Notes under the pieces: model-generated
The model's database searches: none
Told to the model about the DNA's origin: nothing
The model's input: the letters and a program-made list of their open reading frames with translations, nothing else
DNA from: Marinifilum breve
GTDB lineage: Bacteria > Bacteroidota > Bacteroidia > Bacteroidales > Marinifilaceae
DNA: 64,000 bases
Assembly (NCBI RefSeq): GCF_003202155.1
Contig: NZ_QFLI01000006.1
Span: forward strand, 1-64,000
Reading direction: 5' to 3'
Part shown: positions 37,975 through 46,481 of the stretch, piece by piece
Position numbering within the stretch: position 1 is the stretch's first letter
Layout: each line of letters begins with the position of its first letter
Program-made: the position numbers and the translations under genes

Positions 37975-39066
37975 CTATTGTTTGATAGCATAGATATCTA
38001 CTTTTTCTTTTTTTCCCTTTAATTCAATGTTATCAATAAAGGAATAATTGAAGGAATTGTAGAAAGCCAGATCCGTTACTATCAATTTTGATGCCAAAAA
38101 TTCTTCTTTGAATGAATTGCATAGTCCCTGAATTCTTGAAGCAGTATTAATTACATCCCCATGGTAAGCAATGGAACGCTTGATTACACCTACTTCTGCG
38201 GCCATTAATGTACCTCCATTTATACCTGCCTTAAATTGTGGAAGAAAGCCATAAGATTGTATATAATGATCTGATCTTTTTTGAAGATACTCCTTAAATC
38301 TGAAAAATATCTTAATACACTTCGCACCTTTAATGCCATCATCATAAGGCCAAATTAACACCACTTCATCTCCAATGTATTGGTATATATTTGCATCAAA
38401 CTCATTAACCGCTAGGGTTAAATCGCTGAAACAATCTTGAATGAGTTGACTGTATTTTACGTGTCCTAATTTTTCAGCATAGGTAGTTGATGATTTTAAA
38501 TCCATAAAAAGGAAAACCATTTTTACTTCTTTAGGTTGACGATATTTGCCCAGAAGTAAATCCAGAAGTACACCAGGTCCGAATTTCTGATTGATGATTT
38601 GGAAAAGGATGATTCCAGCACTTACGATGTAAGTAAAAGTCAGGATTCTCCAAAAATCACTCGACTTCACAAAACGGCGAATTTCTAGAAATGTTTCTTT
38701 TGATATTTCTCCAGCCACGATAAGTTCCGATAGAACACCAACAATAAAGATTGTTAGAATGGTTAAGAGAATATGAGTAATACTGTATATGAATATAATC
38801 CTACCATATGACTTCTTTCTTAAACGTTCTTGTTTGTTTTTTATAAACAGATTGAGAAAGCCAAAAATAGTTCCCAGAAATATACCACCAAGAATAAGGT
38901 TTAGGTCATTTACTTCTCTAACAGATATGTTATGACGAATTTCACCTTCCACCGTTGGATTATAACCAGTTAATATATCCCAAATAAAAACTGCTGTTAT
39001 CCAAACTAAATTGATAATTAAAAAATCTATAATAAGTTTTTTTCTGCTTTTGTTTAGTTTTAACAT
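37975..39066 (-). CDS. membrane-bound class III adenylate/guanylate cyclase
   Basis: The 363-residue protein has four predicted membrane segments (about 11-31, 53-73, 90-112 and 140-162) and a cytosolic class III cyclase domain from about 185. The two metal-binding aspartates (FMDLKSST and YIGDEVVLIW) and the NTASR transition-state Asn and Arg (DVINTASRIQ) are present, so it appears catalytically complete. Whether the product is cAMP or cGMP cannot be told with confidence. No CRP-like receptor is in the window. It is the upstream gene of a pair with the barrel protein. Confidence 0.88.
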   Translation of the reverse strand: MLKLNKSRKKLIIDFLIINLVWITAVFIWDILTGYNPTVEGEIRHNISVREVNDLNLILGGIFLGTIFGFLNLFIKNKQERLRKKSYGRIIFIYSITHILLTILTIFIVGVLSELIVAGEISKETFLEIRRFVKSSDFWRILTFTYIVSAGIILFQIINQKFGPGVLLDLLLGKYRQPKEVKMVFLFMDLKSSTTYAEKLGHVKYSQLIQDCFSDLTLAVNEFDANIYQYIGDEVVLIWPYDDGIKGAKCIKIFFRFKEYLQKRSDHYIQSYGFLPQFKAGINGGTLMAAEVGVIKRSIAYHGDVINTASRIQGLCNSFKEEFLASKLIVTDLAFYNSFNYSFIDNIELKGKKEKVDIYAIKQ

Positions 39067-39234
39067 CCTTGTAGGGTATTTTTTCTTTTGTTGAATGTAT
39101 TTTTGTTAAGAATTATAAATTTAAGATAGATTTATAAAATTCTTTGAAGAATTGATAAAAATGGATTAATTTATATCATACGGAAAACTATAATTATCTT
39201 GTAAATTAAATTTTAATAAGGATAAAATCAATAA

Positions 39235-39807
39235 ATGTTAAAAGATTTAGTTGCTAAAAACAGAAGTTACAGAAGATTTTACGAAAATGAAAAAATAACT
39301 TCGGAGCAGGTTAAGAGTTGGATTGATCTAGCGAGACTTGGTGCCTCTGGTAGAAATGCACAAACCATTAAGTATAAAATTGTATTGTCAGATGAGATGT
39401 GCGAGGAAGTATTCAAGAATCTGGCTTGGGCTGGATACTTGAAAGATTGGGAAGGACCTGTAAAAGGAGAAAGACCATCTGCTTATATAATCATGATTAA
39501 TGATGAGAAGCTGGGTAAAAATTATTTTAGCGATGATGGAATTGCGGTCCAAAATTTGTTACTAGGAGCTGTCGAAAGTGGATTCGGTGGTTGTATTATT
39601 CACGCTTTTAAGAGGAAAGAACTTAATGAACTACTAAAAATTGAAGAAGGGCTTTCAATTATTCAGGTAGTTGCCTTGGGAAAACCGAAAGAAGAGGTAG
39701 TTATCGAAGAAATGAAAGATGGAGATATCAAGTATTGGAGAGATGAACAAGGAGTTCATCATGTTCCAAAACGTAGTATCGAAGAGGTAATATTGGAAGA
39801 ATTGTAA
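39235..39807 (+). CDS. nitroreductase family protein
   Basis: The 190-residue protein is an FMN-dependent nitroreductase-fold enzyme. The N-terminal motif NRSYRRFYENEKI binds the FMN phosphate, followed by the helix IDLARLGASGRNAQTIKY and the VQNLLLGAVESGFGGCIIHAF block typical of the family. The C-terminus includes GKPKEEVVIEEMKDGDIKYWRDEQGVHHVPKR, a tail common in Bacteroidota and clostridial members. Physiological substrates (quinones, nitro compounds, flavins) are unknown. It is 35 bp upstream of the next gene and probably co-transcribed with it. Confidence 0.92.
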   Translation: MLKDLVAKNRSYRRFYENEKITSEQVKSWIDLARLGASGRNAQTIKYKIVLSDEMCEEVFKNLAWAGYLKDWEGPVKGERPSAYIIMINDEKLGKNYFSDDGIAVQNLLLGAVESGFGGCIIHAFKRKELNELLKIEEGLSIIQVVALGKPKEEVVIEEMKDGDIKYWRDEQGVHHVPKRSIEEVILEEL

Positions 39808-39842
39808 TTGTAACTCTTCGGAGTTAAATAAAAGCTAGTAAA

Positions 39843-40556
39843 ATGAGAAGATATGTGATTGGTTGTATTGCTCTTTTTTGTTTTGTTCTTGCAACAGAGA
39901 AGCTAAATGCACAGAAGATAAGAACAGATTCATTGTTTTTTACAGGTGCGGTTATGGATCAGGAAGAACTATCGCCACTGCCTTATGCGCACTATAGGGT
40001 AAATAATAAAAAAGCGGGTACATCTAATGCTTTTGGCCGATTCTCATTTTGGGTAAATGCTGGCGATACCATTCAATACTCTTACGTTGGATATCAAAAT
40101 GTTCAAGTTGTAGTAAGCGATAGTCTAAAGCAAGATTCATATCTCTTTGGGGTATTTATGGCAAAGGATACCGTTTCGTTACAAGAAGTATTAATCCTAC
40201 CTCGATTTGGTGATTTTAGAGAAGCATTCATTAATGCAAAGGTTAATACTCCTGAGTATGTTCGTGCAAAGAACAATGTAAATTCAGCTACTTACGAGGC
40301 ATTGACTAAACGCCCTGATAAAATGGATGCCAAAGCAAATACCGATTTGTTAATCAAGCAGCACGTGATTGACAATGAGCATCAAGTAATGGTTCCTACG
40401 GATATGGTTGCAGGCGTAAGTACACTTCGAACCTTACCCGAAGTGCAGCGATTAAAACGTAAGAAGAATATGAAAATTCCTGATAATTTAGTTACCGATA
40501 AGGAAATAACAACCTTAAAACAAATGTATCGATACGGAATTAAGAAAAAGAAATAA
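39843..40556 (+). CDS. exported CarboxypepD-regulatory-like domain protein
   Basis: The 237-residue protein has a signal peptide (ending LNAQ) and one carboxypeptidase-regulatory-like Ig domain of about residues 35-120 (FTGAVMDQEELSPLPYAHYRVNNKKAGTSNAFGRFSFWVNAGDTIQYSYVGYQ), the same module that starts SusC proteins. The remaining segment of about 110 residues is polar and lysine-rich with no recognised domain. Proteins of this shape are frequent in Bacteroidota and unassigned. It ends directly in a strong bidirectional terminator shared with proline dehydrogenase. Confidence 0.82.
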   Translation: MRRYVIGCIALFCFVLATEKLNAQKIRTDSLFFTGAVMDQEELSPLPYAHYRVNNKKAGTSNAFGRFSFWVNAGDTIQYSYVGYQNVQVVVSDSLKQDSYLFGVFMAKDTVSLQEVLILPRFGDFREAFINAKVNTPEYVRAKNNVNSATYEALTKRPDKMDAKANTDLLIKQHVIDNEHQVMVPTDMVAGVSTLRTLPEVQRLKRKKNMKIPDNLVTDKEITTLKQMYRYGIKKKK

Positions 40557-40585
40557 AAAAGCGGTGAAATTTTCACCGCTTTTTT
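40556..40585. terminator. bidirectional terminator before the proline dehydrogenase gene end
   Basis: AAAAAGCGGTGAAA pairs with TTTCACCGCTTTTT; the A-run and T-run flanks serve both converging genes. Confidence 0.92.
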
Positions 40586-40604
40586 ACTAATCTAAATTTG
40601 CATA

Positions 40605-41516
40605 TTAACCTCTATTAAATAATGCCTTTATAATTAAGGAAGCCATTTTTGGGTTTTCTTTTAATCTTCGTGTTGAGTATCCAAACCAATCTTTTCCAAA
40701 CGGCACATAAACTCTCATTGTATGTCCTTTTTCAACAATTGATTTTCTTAACTCTGGAGTTACACCATATAACATTTGGAACTCATACTTATCCTTAGGA
40801 ACATTATACTTCTCAATAAGCTTGTATGCGCCATCAACCAAAGGTTTGTCGTGAGTTGCAATTCCTGGGTAAACATCATTCTTAAGCATGAAATCCAAAT
40901 CTTCAAGGAAATGCTCATTAATTTCTTCGTACTTCTTGTAAGCAATCTCCTCTGGTTCCACGTAAATTCCCTTACACAAACGGTAGTTCAACTTTGAAAC
41001 GCCATTTTGCATGTCCATCATGTTATTCAAATCGTCAAGAGTTCTCTTAAGGTAAGCCTGAACAACAAGTCCAACATTCTGTGGAAATTCTTTCTTTAAT
41101 CTTCTGAAGATTTTGATTTCTTTGTCAACACAAGGAGAATCTTCCATATCGATTCTCACAAAATTATTGTATTCAGCAGCTTTTGCTACAACAGTGCGGA
41201 TGTTTTGGTAACAAACTTCCTCGTCAAGCAAAAGGCCAAAAAACGTTGGTTTAACCGAATAGTTACCATCAATCTTGTTGGCTTCAAAGGTTTCAATAAT
41301 TTCAAGGTAAGCCTCTTTGTTTTCGGTAGCTTCATCAAGGTTCTTAATGAATTCTCCTAGTAAGTCAACAGTTACTTTAATTCCCTGATCATTTAATTTC
41401 TTCGATTCTCTTACTGCATCAGCGATGGTTTCTCCAGCAATGTATCTTTTAGAGAATATCCAAACCAATTTTTTAGGCATATAGGGTAGGGTTGCCGCTA
41501 TAAGTTTATTGAACAT
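40605..41516 (-). CDS. proline dehydrogenase
   Basis: The 303-residue flavoenzyme oxidises proline to pyrroline-5-carboxylate and passes electrons to the quinone pool. It is the monofunctional short type rather than PutA. Characteristic segments are FVRIDMEDSPCVDKEI, YRLCKGIYVEPEEIAYKKY and the substrate-binding YGVTPELRKSIVEKGHTMRVYVPFGKDWFGYSTRRLKENP with the paired arginines. The next enzyme, P5C dehydrogenase, is encoded 3 kb further on at 44599-46230, so the pathway is complete but split. Confidence 0.94.
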   Translation of the reverse strand: MFNKLIAATLPYMPKKLVWIFSKRYIAGETIADAVRESKKLNDQGIKVTVDLLGEFIKNLDEATENKEAYLEIIETFEANKIDGNYSVKPTFFGLLLDEEVCYQNIRTVVAKAAEYNNFVRIDMEDSPCVDKEIKIFRRLKKEFPQNVGLVVQAYLKRTLDDLNNMMDMQNGVSKLNYRLCKGIYVEPEEIAYKKYEEINEHFLEDLDFMLKNDVYPGIATHDKPLVDGAYKLIEKYNVPKDKYEFQMLYGVTPELRKSIVEKGHTMRVYVPFGKDWFGYSTRRLKENPKMASLIIKALFNRG

Positions 41517-41693
41517 TGAGTTAAAATTTAAGTGATATACGTTTGATAATTGTAGTTCACAATGTATAGAGTAAAAAGTAGAAAAAGAATGATGTTTATC
41601 AGCATATCAAAATGTTTGGATATTTGATGATGTTTAATGTGTAGACGATTTTAAAATTGAATGCCAGGAATTTTTTAGTCTACTTATAAAAGT

Positions 41694-41701
41694 TATATTT
41701 G
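41694..41701 (+). promoter_or_regulatory. -7 box of the third ompH-like gene
   Basis: TATATTTG fits TAnnTTTG, about 75 bp before the start codon. No good -33 TTG at 19-21 bp was found. Confidence 0.5.
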
Positions 41702-41776
41702 TTAGGCAAAATCAAAAAAAGGGAATACCATAATGGTGTTCAAATAAAACTTGAAAAATTTAAATACTAAATACCT

Positions 41777-42364
41777 ATGAAAAATTTATCTGTTGCATTA
41801 AATGCCGTGTTAATTGTTGCTGTTGCAATTCTTTACTTTGTTCAGTTCTCTGGTAGTGGAGAATCGAAAGATGTGAAAACTGTAGCTGGAGAAGGAGCTG
41901 TTGTATACATTAACACTGATTCATTACTAAGCAACTATAACTTTTCACGTGATTTGAATGAGAAGTTCTTAAAGAAACAAGAAGATTCGCGTACTGATTT
42001 TAACTTTAAAGCTCAGAAGTTAGAGAAAGAAGCAATTGAATTTCAGCGTAAGCTTCAAAATAATGGCTTTTTAACTCGTCAAAGAGCAGAAGAAGCTCAG
42101 CAAAAATTAATTGCCAAGCAACAAAACTTACAGCAATTAGATCGTGAGTTAAGTGCAGAGTTAATGGGCGAGCAGCAAGCAAATAGCAAGCGTTTATTCG
42201 ATAGCGTTACAAACTATTTGAAAGAGTACAATACAACTCGTAACTACAGCTTAATTTTAAGCACTACCAAAGGTGGAAACGTATTGTTATCGCAGGATGG
42301 TTTAGACATTACTAAGGAAATTATCGATGGCTTAAATGCAAGATATACTCCTGAAGCAAAATAA
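41777..42364 (+). CDS. OmpH/Skp-like protein, isolated copy
   Basis: The 195-residue protein has one N-terminal hydrophobic segment (residues about 7-25) that looks more like a membrane anchor than a cleaved signal, then VVYINTDSLLSNYNFSRDL, a long glutamine-rich coiled coil (about 60-150) and a closing TTRNYSLILSTTKGGNVLLS strand. This is the Skp/OmpH plan, third of its kind in the window but remote from bamA and with an uncleaved-looking anchor. Its clients are unknown. It has its own promoter and terminator. Confidence 0.87.
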   Translation: MKNLSVALNAVLIVAVAILYFVQFSGSGESKDVKTVAGEGAVVYINTDSLLSNYNFSRDLNEKFLKKQEDSRTDFNFKAQKLEKEAIEFQRKLQNNGFLTRQRAEEAQQKLIAKQQNLQQLDRELSAELMGEQQANSKRLFDSVTNYLKEYNTTRNYSLILSTTKGGNVLLSQDGLDITKEIIDGLNARYTPEAK

Positions 42365-42386
42365 TTGAAGATTTAAAAGGAGAAAG

Positions 42387-42418
42387 GGCAGGTGGCTGAT
42401 TAGCTATCTGCCTTTTTT
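42387..42418 (+). terminator. terminator of the third ompH-like gene
   Basis: GGCAGGTGGCT and AGCTATCTGCC pair with G-T wobbles, followed by TTTTTT. Confidence 0.78.
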
Positions 42419-42419
42419 A

Positions 42420-42427
42420 TATATTTG
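42420..42427 (+). promoter_or_regulatory. -7 box of the glycosyltransferase gene
   Basis: TATATTTG immediately follows the preceding terminator and lies 24 bp before the start codon. Confidence 0.6.
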
Positions 42428-42450
42428 CCCTTCGTATCTAAAATAGAAAT

Positions 42451-43719
42451 ATGGCTTTTGCTGATAAATACCTGAAGAAACAAAGAATGTACCCTGAGTA
42501 CATTACAACACCAGTTGATGAGAACTTGAATATGGTTGTAACAATTCCGTGTTACAACGAGCCAGATTTGATTCCAAGTTTGGAAGCATTATGGAATTGC
42601 GACAGACCCAATGGAGTAGTTGAAGTAATTGTAATTGTAAATTCAGGAGAACAAACTGAGCAAGAAGCATTGGATCAGAATGCAAAAACCATTGCCGATG
42701 CTACAGCTTGGATGGAAACGCATCAGGATGAGAAATTGAAGTTCTATTTAATCCATCAGCCAAAGCTAAAAAGAAAGTTTGCAGGAGTTGGGTTTGCTCG
42801 TAAAATTGCAATGGATGAGGCAGTAGCTAGATTCAATCAAATTGATAAAGCAAATGGAATCATTACCGGTTTCGATGCGGATTCAACTTGCGATGCCAAC
42901 TATTTGGTAGAAATAGAAAAGCTTTTTAAAAAATATCCCAAGGCCAACGGCGCAAATATTTTCTACGAACATCCATTGGAAGGAGAGGAGTTCGATCAGC
43001 AAATTTATGATGCCATAGCACAGTATGAATTGTACTTGAGATATTACATGCTAGCCATGCGTTATGCCGGACACCCTCATGCTTTCCACACAGTTGGTTC
43101 TAGTTTTGCTGTATCGGCAAGTGCATACATTAAACAGGGAGGAATGAACCGCCGCCAGGCAGGTGAGGATTTTTATTTCTTGCAGAAAATTATCCCGCTA
43201 GGTAAGTTTTATGAAATTAAAACCACGCGTGTTGTTCCATCTCCAAGAGTATCGGATCGTGTACCATTTGGAACAGGAAAAGCCGTTTCTACTTTTGTTG
43301 ATGAGGGAATAATGGATTATCAGACTTACAATTATTCAGCATTTAAGGAGCTAAAAGCATTCTTCGATAAGGTAGATGATTTCTTCGGGGTGGATTACGA
43401 TACCTATTTGAACGATTTGTTGGTGCAATTGCCAGGTTCGGTGCGTAGTTACTTAAAAGAGGATAACTTCTTCGAAGCATTGGATGAAATCAATAAAAAC
43501 TGTGCTTCAATCGATACTTTCAGAAAGAAATTCTTTGGAGCTTTTAATGCCTTTAAGGTATTGAAATATCTAAACAATGTGCACGAGCAATTTATCGATG
43601 AGGAAAGCATTGTGGTTTGTGCCAAGCAGTTGTTAAACGATTTGGGAATAAATACCAAAGGCATCTATTCAGCCAAAGAGTTGTTGGATATTTACAGAAC
43701 CTACGAGAAAGAGAATTAG
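42451..43719 (+). CDS. family 2 glycosyltransferase
   Basis: The 422-residue protein has a GT-A domain with NMVVTIPCYNEPDLIPSLEALWNCD at the start, a DxD-like metal site in GFDADSTCDANY and a long helical C-terminal half. There is no signal peptide and no convincing membrane helix, so it would act in the cytosol or at the inner leaflet. The segment GGMNRRQAGEDFYFLQKI is the acceptor-side ED motif of GT2 enzymes. Donor and acceptor are unknown, and no polysaccharide cluster surrounds it, so it may act on a housekeeping glycan or solute. Confidence 0.85.
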   Translation: MAFADKYLKKQRMYPEYITTPVDENLNMVVTIPCYNEPDLIPSLEALWNCDRPNGVVEVIVIVNSGEQTEQEALDQNAKTIADATAWMETHQDEKLKFYLIHQPKLKRKFAGVGFARKIAMDEAVARFNQIDKANGIITGFDADSTCDANYLVEIEKLFKKYPKANGANIFYEHPLEGEEFDQQIYDAIAQYELYLRYYMLAMRYAGHPHAFHTVGSSFAVSASAYIKQGGMNRRQAGEDFYFLQKIIPLGKFYEIKTTRVVPSPRVSDRVPFGTGKAVSTFVDEGIMDYQTYNYSAFKELKAFFDKVDDFFGVDYDTYLNDLLVQLPGSVRSYLKEDNFFEALDEINKNCASIDTFRKKFFGAFNAFKVLKYLNNVHEQFIDEESIVVCAKQLLNDLGINTKGIYSAKELLDIYRTYEKEN

Positions 43720-43745
43720 TACAAGTACTATGAAATAATAAGGAG

Positions 43746-43773
43746 AAGAGAGTTTAAAAGCTCTCTTTTTTTA
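43746..43773 (+). terminator. terminator of the glycosyltransferase gene
   Basis: AAGAGAG and CTCTCTT arms around an 8-nt loop lead into a T-run. Confidence 0.82.
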
Positions 43774-43851
43774 TGCTTTAAATCGGGAATTATTCGGTAG
43801 AAAATTAAAAATATAGCTTGTTGAAACAAAGGTTTAAAGTTGAAATAAAAA

Positions 43852-43961
43852 ACTTAGTATGCTTATTGTCGGAAACTAAGTATACTATCTTTTGGACAAC
43901 AAGCATACTAAGATTCAAAGAGTAAGTATACTAAGTTTTTGCAAAGAAAGTTAAGTATATA
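43852..43961. repeat. 23-bp phased array of AGTAT(A/G)CT words
   Basis: Near-palindromic cores AGTATGCT, AGTATACT, AGCATACT and AGTATACT start at 43856, 43879, 43902 and 43925, exactly 23 bp apart. A fifth, weaker copy is at 43954. The sequence between the words is not conserved. It lies in the 295-bp gap between two convergent genes. Confidence 0.85.
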
Positions 43962-44014
43962 TTTTTTAAGGTAGAATTGAATAATTTGAGAAAGGTAATT
44001 GTAAAAGGAAAACC

Positions 44015-44323
44015 TTAATCTTCTTCAATAAAAATAAAGATATCCTCATTTTTCTTCTTCATGAGGTATTGCTCACGGGCAAACTTTTCAAGGTTTTCCT
44101 TGTTTGTTTTTAGTTCGTGAATTCTCTTTTTGTCTTTCTCTATTTTATCAAGGTAGTAAGCTTTCTCTTTTTCGAGAGCTTCAATTTTAGACTCATTTTC
44201 TTTTCTTTCCCAGATGGAATGTTGATCGCCAAAGAATAACCAAACATAGAAAATCAGAAAAGCAATTACATATTTACTTCTGATAATCTGAGGAATGTAT
44301 TTTTTAGCGAGTTTAAGAATCAT
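44015..44323 (-). CDS. FtsB/DivIC-type septum formation initiator
   Basis: The 102-residue protein has a short cytosolic start, one membrane helix (about 17-32, KYVIAFLIFYVWLFF) and a coiled coil of about 37-80 rich in Lys and Glu (ENESKIEALEKEKAYYLDKIEKDKKRIHELK), then the conserved NLEKFAREQYLMKKKNEDIFI motif of the FtsB/DivIC family. This bitopic protein joins FtsL and FtsQ/DivIB in the divisome. It is a single gene between two repeat clusters. The divIC or ftsB symbol is not assigned because the families are hard to separate by sequence. Confidence 0.88.
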   Translation of the reverse strand: MILKLAKKYIPQIIRSKYVIAFLIFYVWLFFGDQHSIWERKENESKIEALEKEKAYYLDKIEKDKKRIHELKTNKENLEKFAREQYLMKKKNEDIFIFIEED

Positions 44324-44403
44324 AGGTCTGTCTTTCCGGCTAAATTACAAATAAAGAATAAAAGTAGAAAGATGAAAAAGTAGAAAATTTGTGTATCATT
44401 AGT

Positions 44404-44475
44404 GACGTAGTATTGCTACGTCTTTTAATTATTGCAATTAAAAAGATTTATGTAGAGACGGCATTAATGACGTCT
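44404..44475. repeat. three consecutive mini-hairpins
   Basis: GACGTAG-TATTG-CTACGTC (44404-44422), TTTTAATT-ATTGC-AATTAAAA (44423-44443) and AGACG-10 nt-CGTCT (44456-44475) follow one another between the divIC-like gene and the pruA terminator. The GACGT word recurs in the outer two. None has a T-run that would make it a terminator. Confidence 0.7.
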
Positions 44476-44500
44476 TTACCAATAACGTTTTCCCCAATAA

Positions 44501-44531
44501 AAAAACGACCGAAGAAACTCCGATCGTTTTT
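44501..44531 (-). terminator. pruA terminator
   Basis: AAAAACGACCG pairs imperfectly with CCGATCGTTTTT. A second hairpin, AAGCCGGA-GCAAA-TCCGGCTT (44556-44576), lies closer to the pruA stop codon. Confidence 0.8.
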
Positions 44532-44598
44532 ATCCAAAATAAATCATGTCATTGGAAGCCGGAGCAAATCCGGCTTAACTATCCAATATTTTTTAGTC

Positions 44599-46230
44599 CT
44601 AGTCTTCTTTGAAGTTAGGATACATATAATCTACAGGAGGAACAAATGATTCCTTGATCGTTCTTGGAGAAACCCAACGCAATAGGTTAATCATAGAACC
44701 AGCCTTATCATTAGTACCTGATCCTCTACCACCACCGAATGGTTGCTGACCAACAACAGCACCAGTTGGCTTATCGTTAATATAGAAGTTACCAGCAGTG
44801 TGAGTTAAACGCTTAACTAGCTTTTCAATTGCGTAACGACAATCAGCGAAAATAGCACCAGTTAATGCATAAATAGAAGTCTGATCAAGGATATCTAAAG
44901 TTTCGTCTACCTTATCATCTTCGTAAACAAAGATTGTGATAATAGGACCGAATAACTCTTCTTCCATTGTAATATAATCAGCTTTCTTAGCTTGGATTAC
45001 AGTTGGCTTGATAAAGTAACCTACTGATTTGTCATACTCACCACCAGCAACGATTTCAGCATCTGGAGAAGCTTTAGCATCGTCAATAGCAGAAGCTAAC
45101 TTATCGAAAGTAGTTTCATCGATAACCGCATTGTGGAAGTTTGTGAAATCTTCAGTTCCACCAGTCTTGATCTTAGCAAGATCTTCCTGAACCAATTTCA
45201 ATACAGCATCCCACTTGCTTGCTGGAATATAAGCACGAGAAGCAGCAGAACATTTCTGTCCTTGATATTCGAAAGCACCACGAGTAATTGCAGTTGCAAC
45301 TTCGTTTACATCAGCAGTTGGGTGCATGAAAATATAGTCTTTACCACCAGTTTCACCTACGATACGTGGGTACGACTTGTATTTGTGAATGTTATTTCCA
45401 ATAGTTTTCCAAATGTCCTGGAATACACCAGTTGATCCTGTAAAGTGGATACCAGCAAAATCAGGAGAGTTGAAAATTACGTCAGCAGCAGCAGGGCCAG
45501 AAACGTATACCAAGTTGATAACGCCATCAGGTACACCAGCTTTTTTGAATACTTCCATTAAAACCTGAGCTGAATAAACAGCAGTTTTAGATGGCTTCCA
45601 AACTACAGTATTACCCATCATTGCAGGAGCAGTTGGAAGGTTACCAGCAATAGCAGTAAAGTTGAATGGAGTTAATGCGAAAATAAATCCTTCTAGTGGA
45701 CGTTGCTCAACGCGATTCCATACACCTTTCGATGACATTGGCTGTTGCTTGTAAATTTCAGTCATATACTGAACGTTGAAACGCAAGAAATCAGCAATCT
45801 CACAAGCAGAGTCGATCTCAGCCTGGAAAGCATTCTTCGATTGTCCCAACATAGTAGCAGCATTTAATTTCATACGGTAAGGACCAGAAATTAATTCAGC
45901 AGCTTTTAAGAAGATAGATGCGCGATGCTCCCAAGCTAGGTTTTCCCATGCTGGTTTAGCAGCTAATGCAGCATCAATAGCCATTTGTACATGTTCCTTT
46001 CCACCTTGGTGGTAGTGTCCCAACACATGTTTGTGATCGTGTGGAGGAGTCATTGCAAACAAGTTGTCTGTTCTTACTTCCTCGTTACCGATATACATAG
46101 GTACATCAATTACTTCAGAACGCATTTGTTTAAGTGTAGCTTGCAATTCAGCTCTCTCAGGAGTTCCTGGTGCATATGAGAAAATAGGCTCGTTTGTAGC
46201 AACCGGAACGTTGTATATACCTTTTGGCAT
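44599..46230 (-). CDS. pruA: 1-pyrroline-5-carboxylate (L-glutamate gamma-semialdehyde) dehydrogenase
   Basis: The 543-residue NAD-dependent aldehyde dehydrogenase oxidises glutamate semialdehyde to glutamate, the second step of proline use. The catalytic elements are present: the Glu in IVGETGGKDYIFMH, the nucleophile in GQKCSAASRAYIP, and the TGSTGVF nucleotide-binding loop. Length and the KPTGAVVGQQPFGGGRGSGTNDK segment match the RocA/PruA group. It acts in the cytosol on the product of the proline dehydrogenase encoded at 40605-41516. A TAGATTTG -7 box is found about 50 bp upstream. Confidence 0.96.
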   Translation of the reverse strand: MPKGIYNVPVATNEPIFSYAPGTPERAELQATLKQMRSEVIDVPMYIGNEEVRTDNLFAMTPPHDHKHVLGHYHQGGKEHVQMAIDAALAAKPAWENLAWEHRASIFLKAAELISGPYRMKLNAATMLGQSKNAFQAEIDSACEIADFLRFNVQYMTEIYKQQPMSSKGVWNRVEQRPLEGFIFALTPFNFTAIAGNLPTAPAMMGNTVVWKPSKTAVYSAQVLMEVFKKAGVPDGVINLVYVSGPAAADVIFNSPDFAGIHFTGSTGVFQDIWKTIGNNIHKYKSYPRIVGETGGKDYIFMHPTADVNEVATAITRGAFEYQGQKCSAASRAYIPASKWDAVLKLVQEDLAKIKTGGTEDFTNFHNAVIDETTFDKLASAIDDAKASPDAEIVAGGEYDKSVGYFIKPTVIQAKKADYITMEEELFGPIITIFVYEDDKVDETLDILDQTSIYALTGAIFADCRYAIEKLVKRLTHTAGNFYINDKPTGAVVGQQPFGGGRGSGTNDKAGSMINLLRWVSPRTIKESFVPPVDYMYPNFKED

Positions 46231-46278
46231 GATAATAATTGTTTAAGGGTTAATTTTCTTCATTTTTAAGTCTCTCAA

Positions 46279-46286
46279 CAAATCTA
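46279..46286 (-). promoter_or_regulatory. pruA -7 box
   Basis: The minus strand reads TAGATTTG, a full match to TAnnTTTG, ahead of pruA. The remaining 250-bp gap up to the antiporter gene shows no ORF. Confidence 0.55.
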
Positions 46287-46481
46287 AAAAAAAATCAATT
46301 CCTGATTTATGAGTATTATCATGCTTTAAAAATTCCATGAAAACATTCAGCTTAAGATATTCACAAGAATTAGTGTTTTGATTTTAATTTTTGAGTTATG
46401 ATATCAATAGCCTAACAATTTAATAGTATAAACTTCTAATTATCGAACAGTCTATAAGTTTTCCAGATGACTTAAAATAAT

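Noticed and set aside
44389-44649. An 86-codon plus-strand ORF overlapping the end of pruA
   Set aside because: It runs through the hairpin cluster and the pruA terminator, has no family resemblance and overlaps a certain gene.
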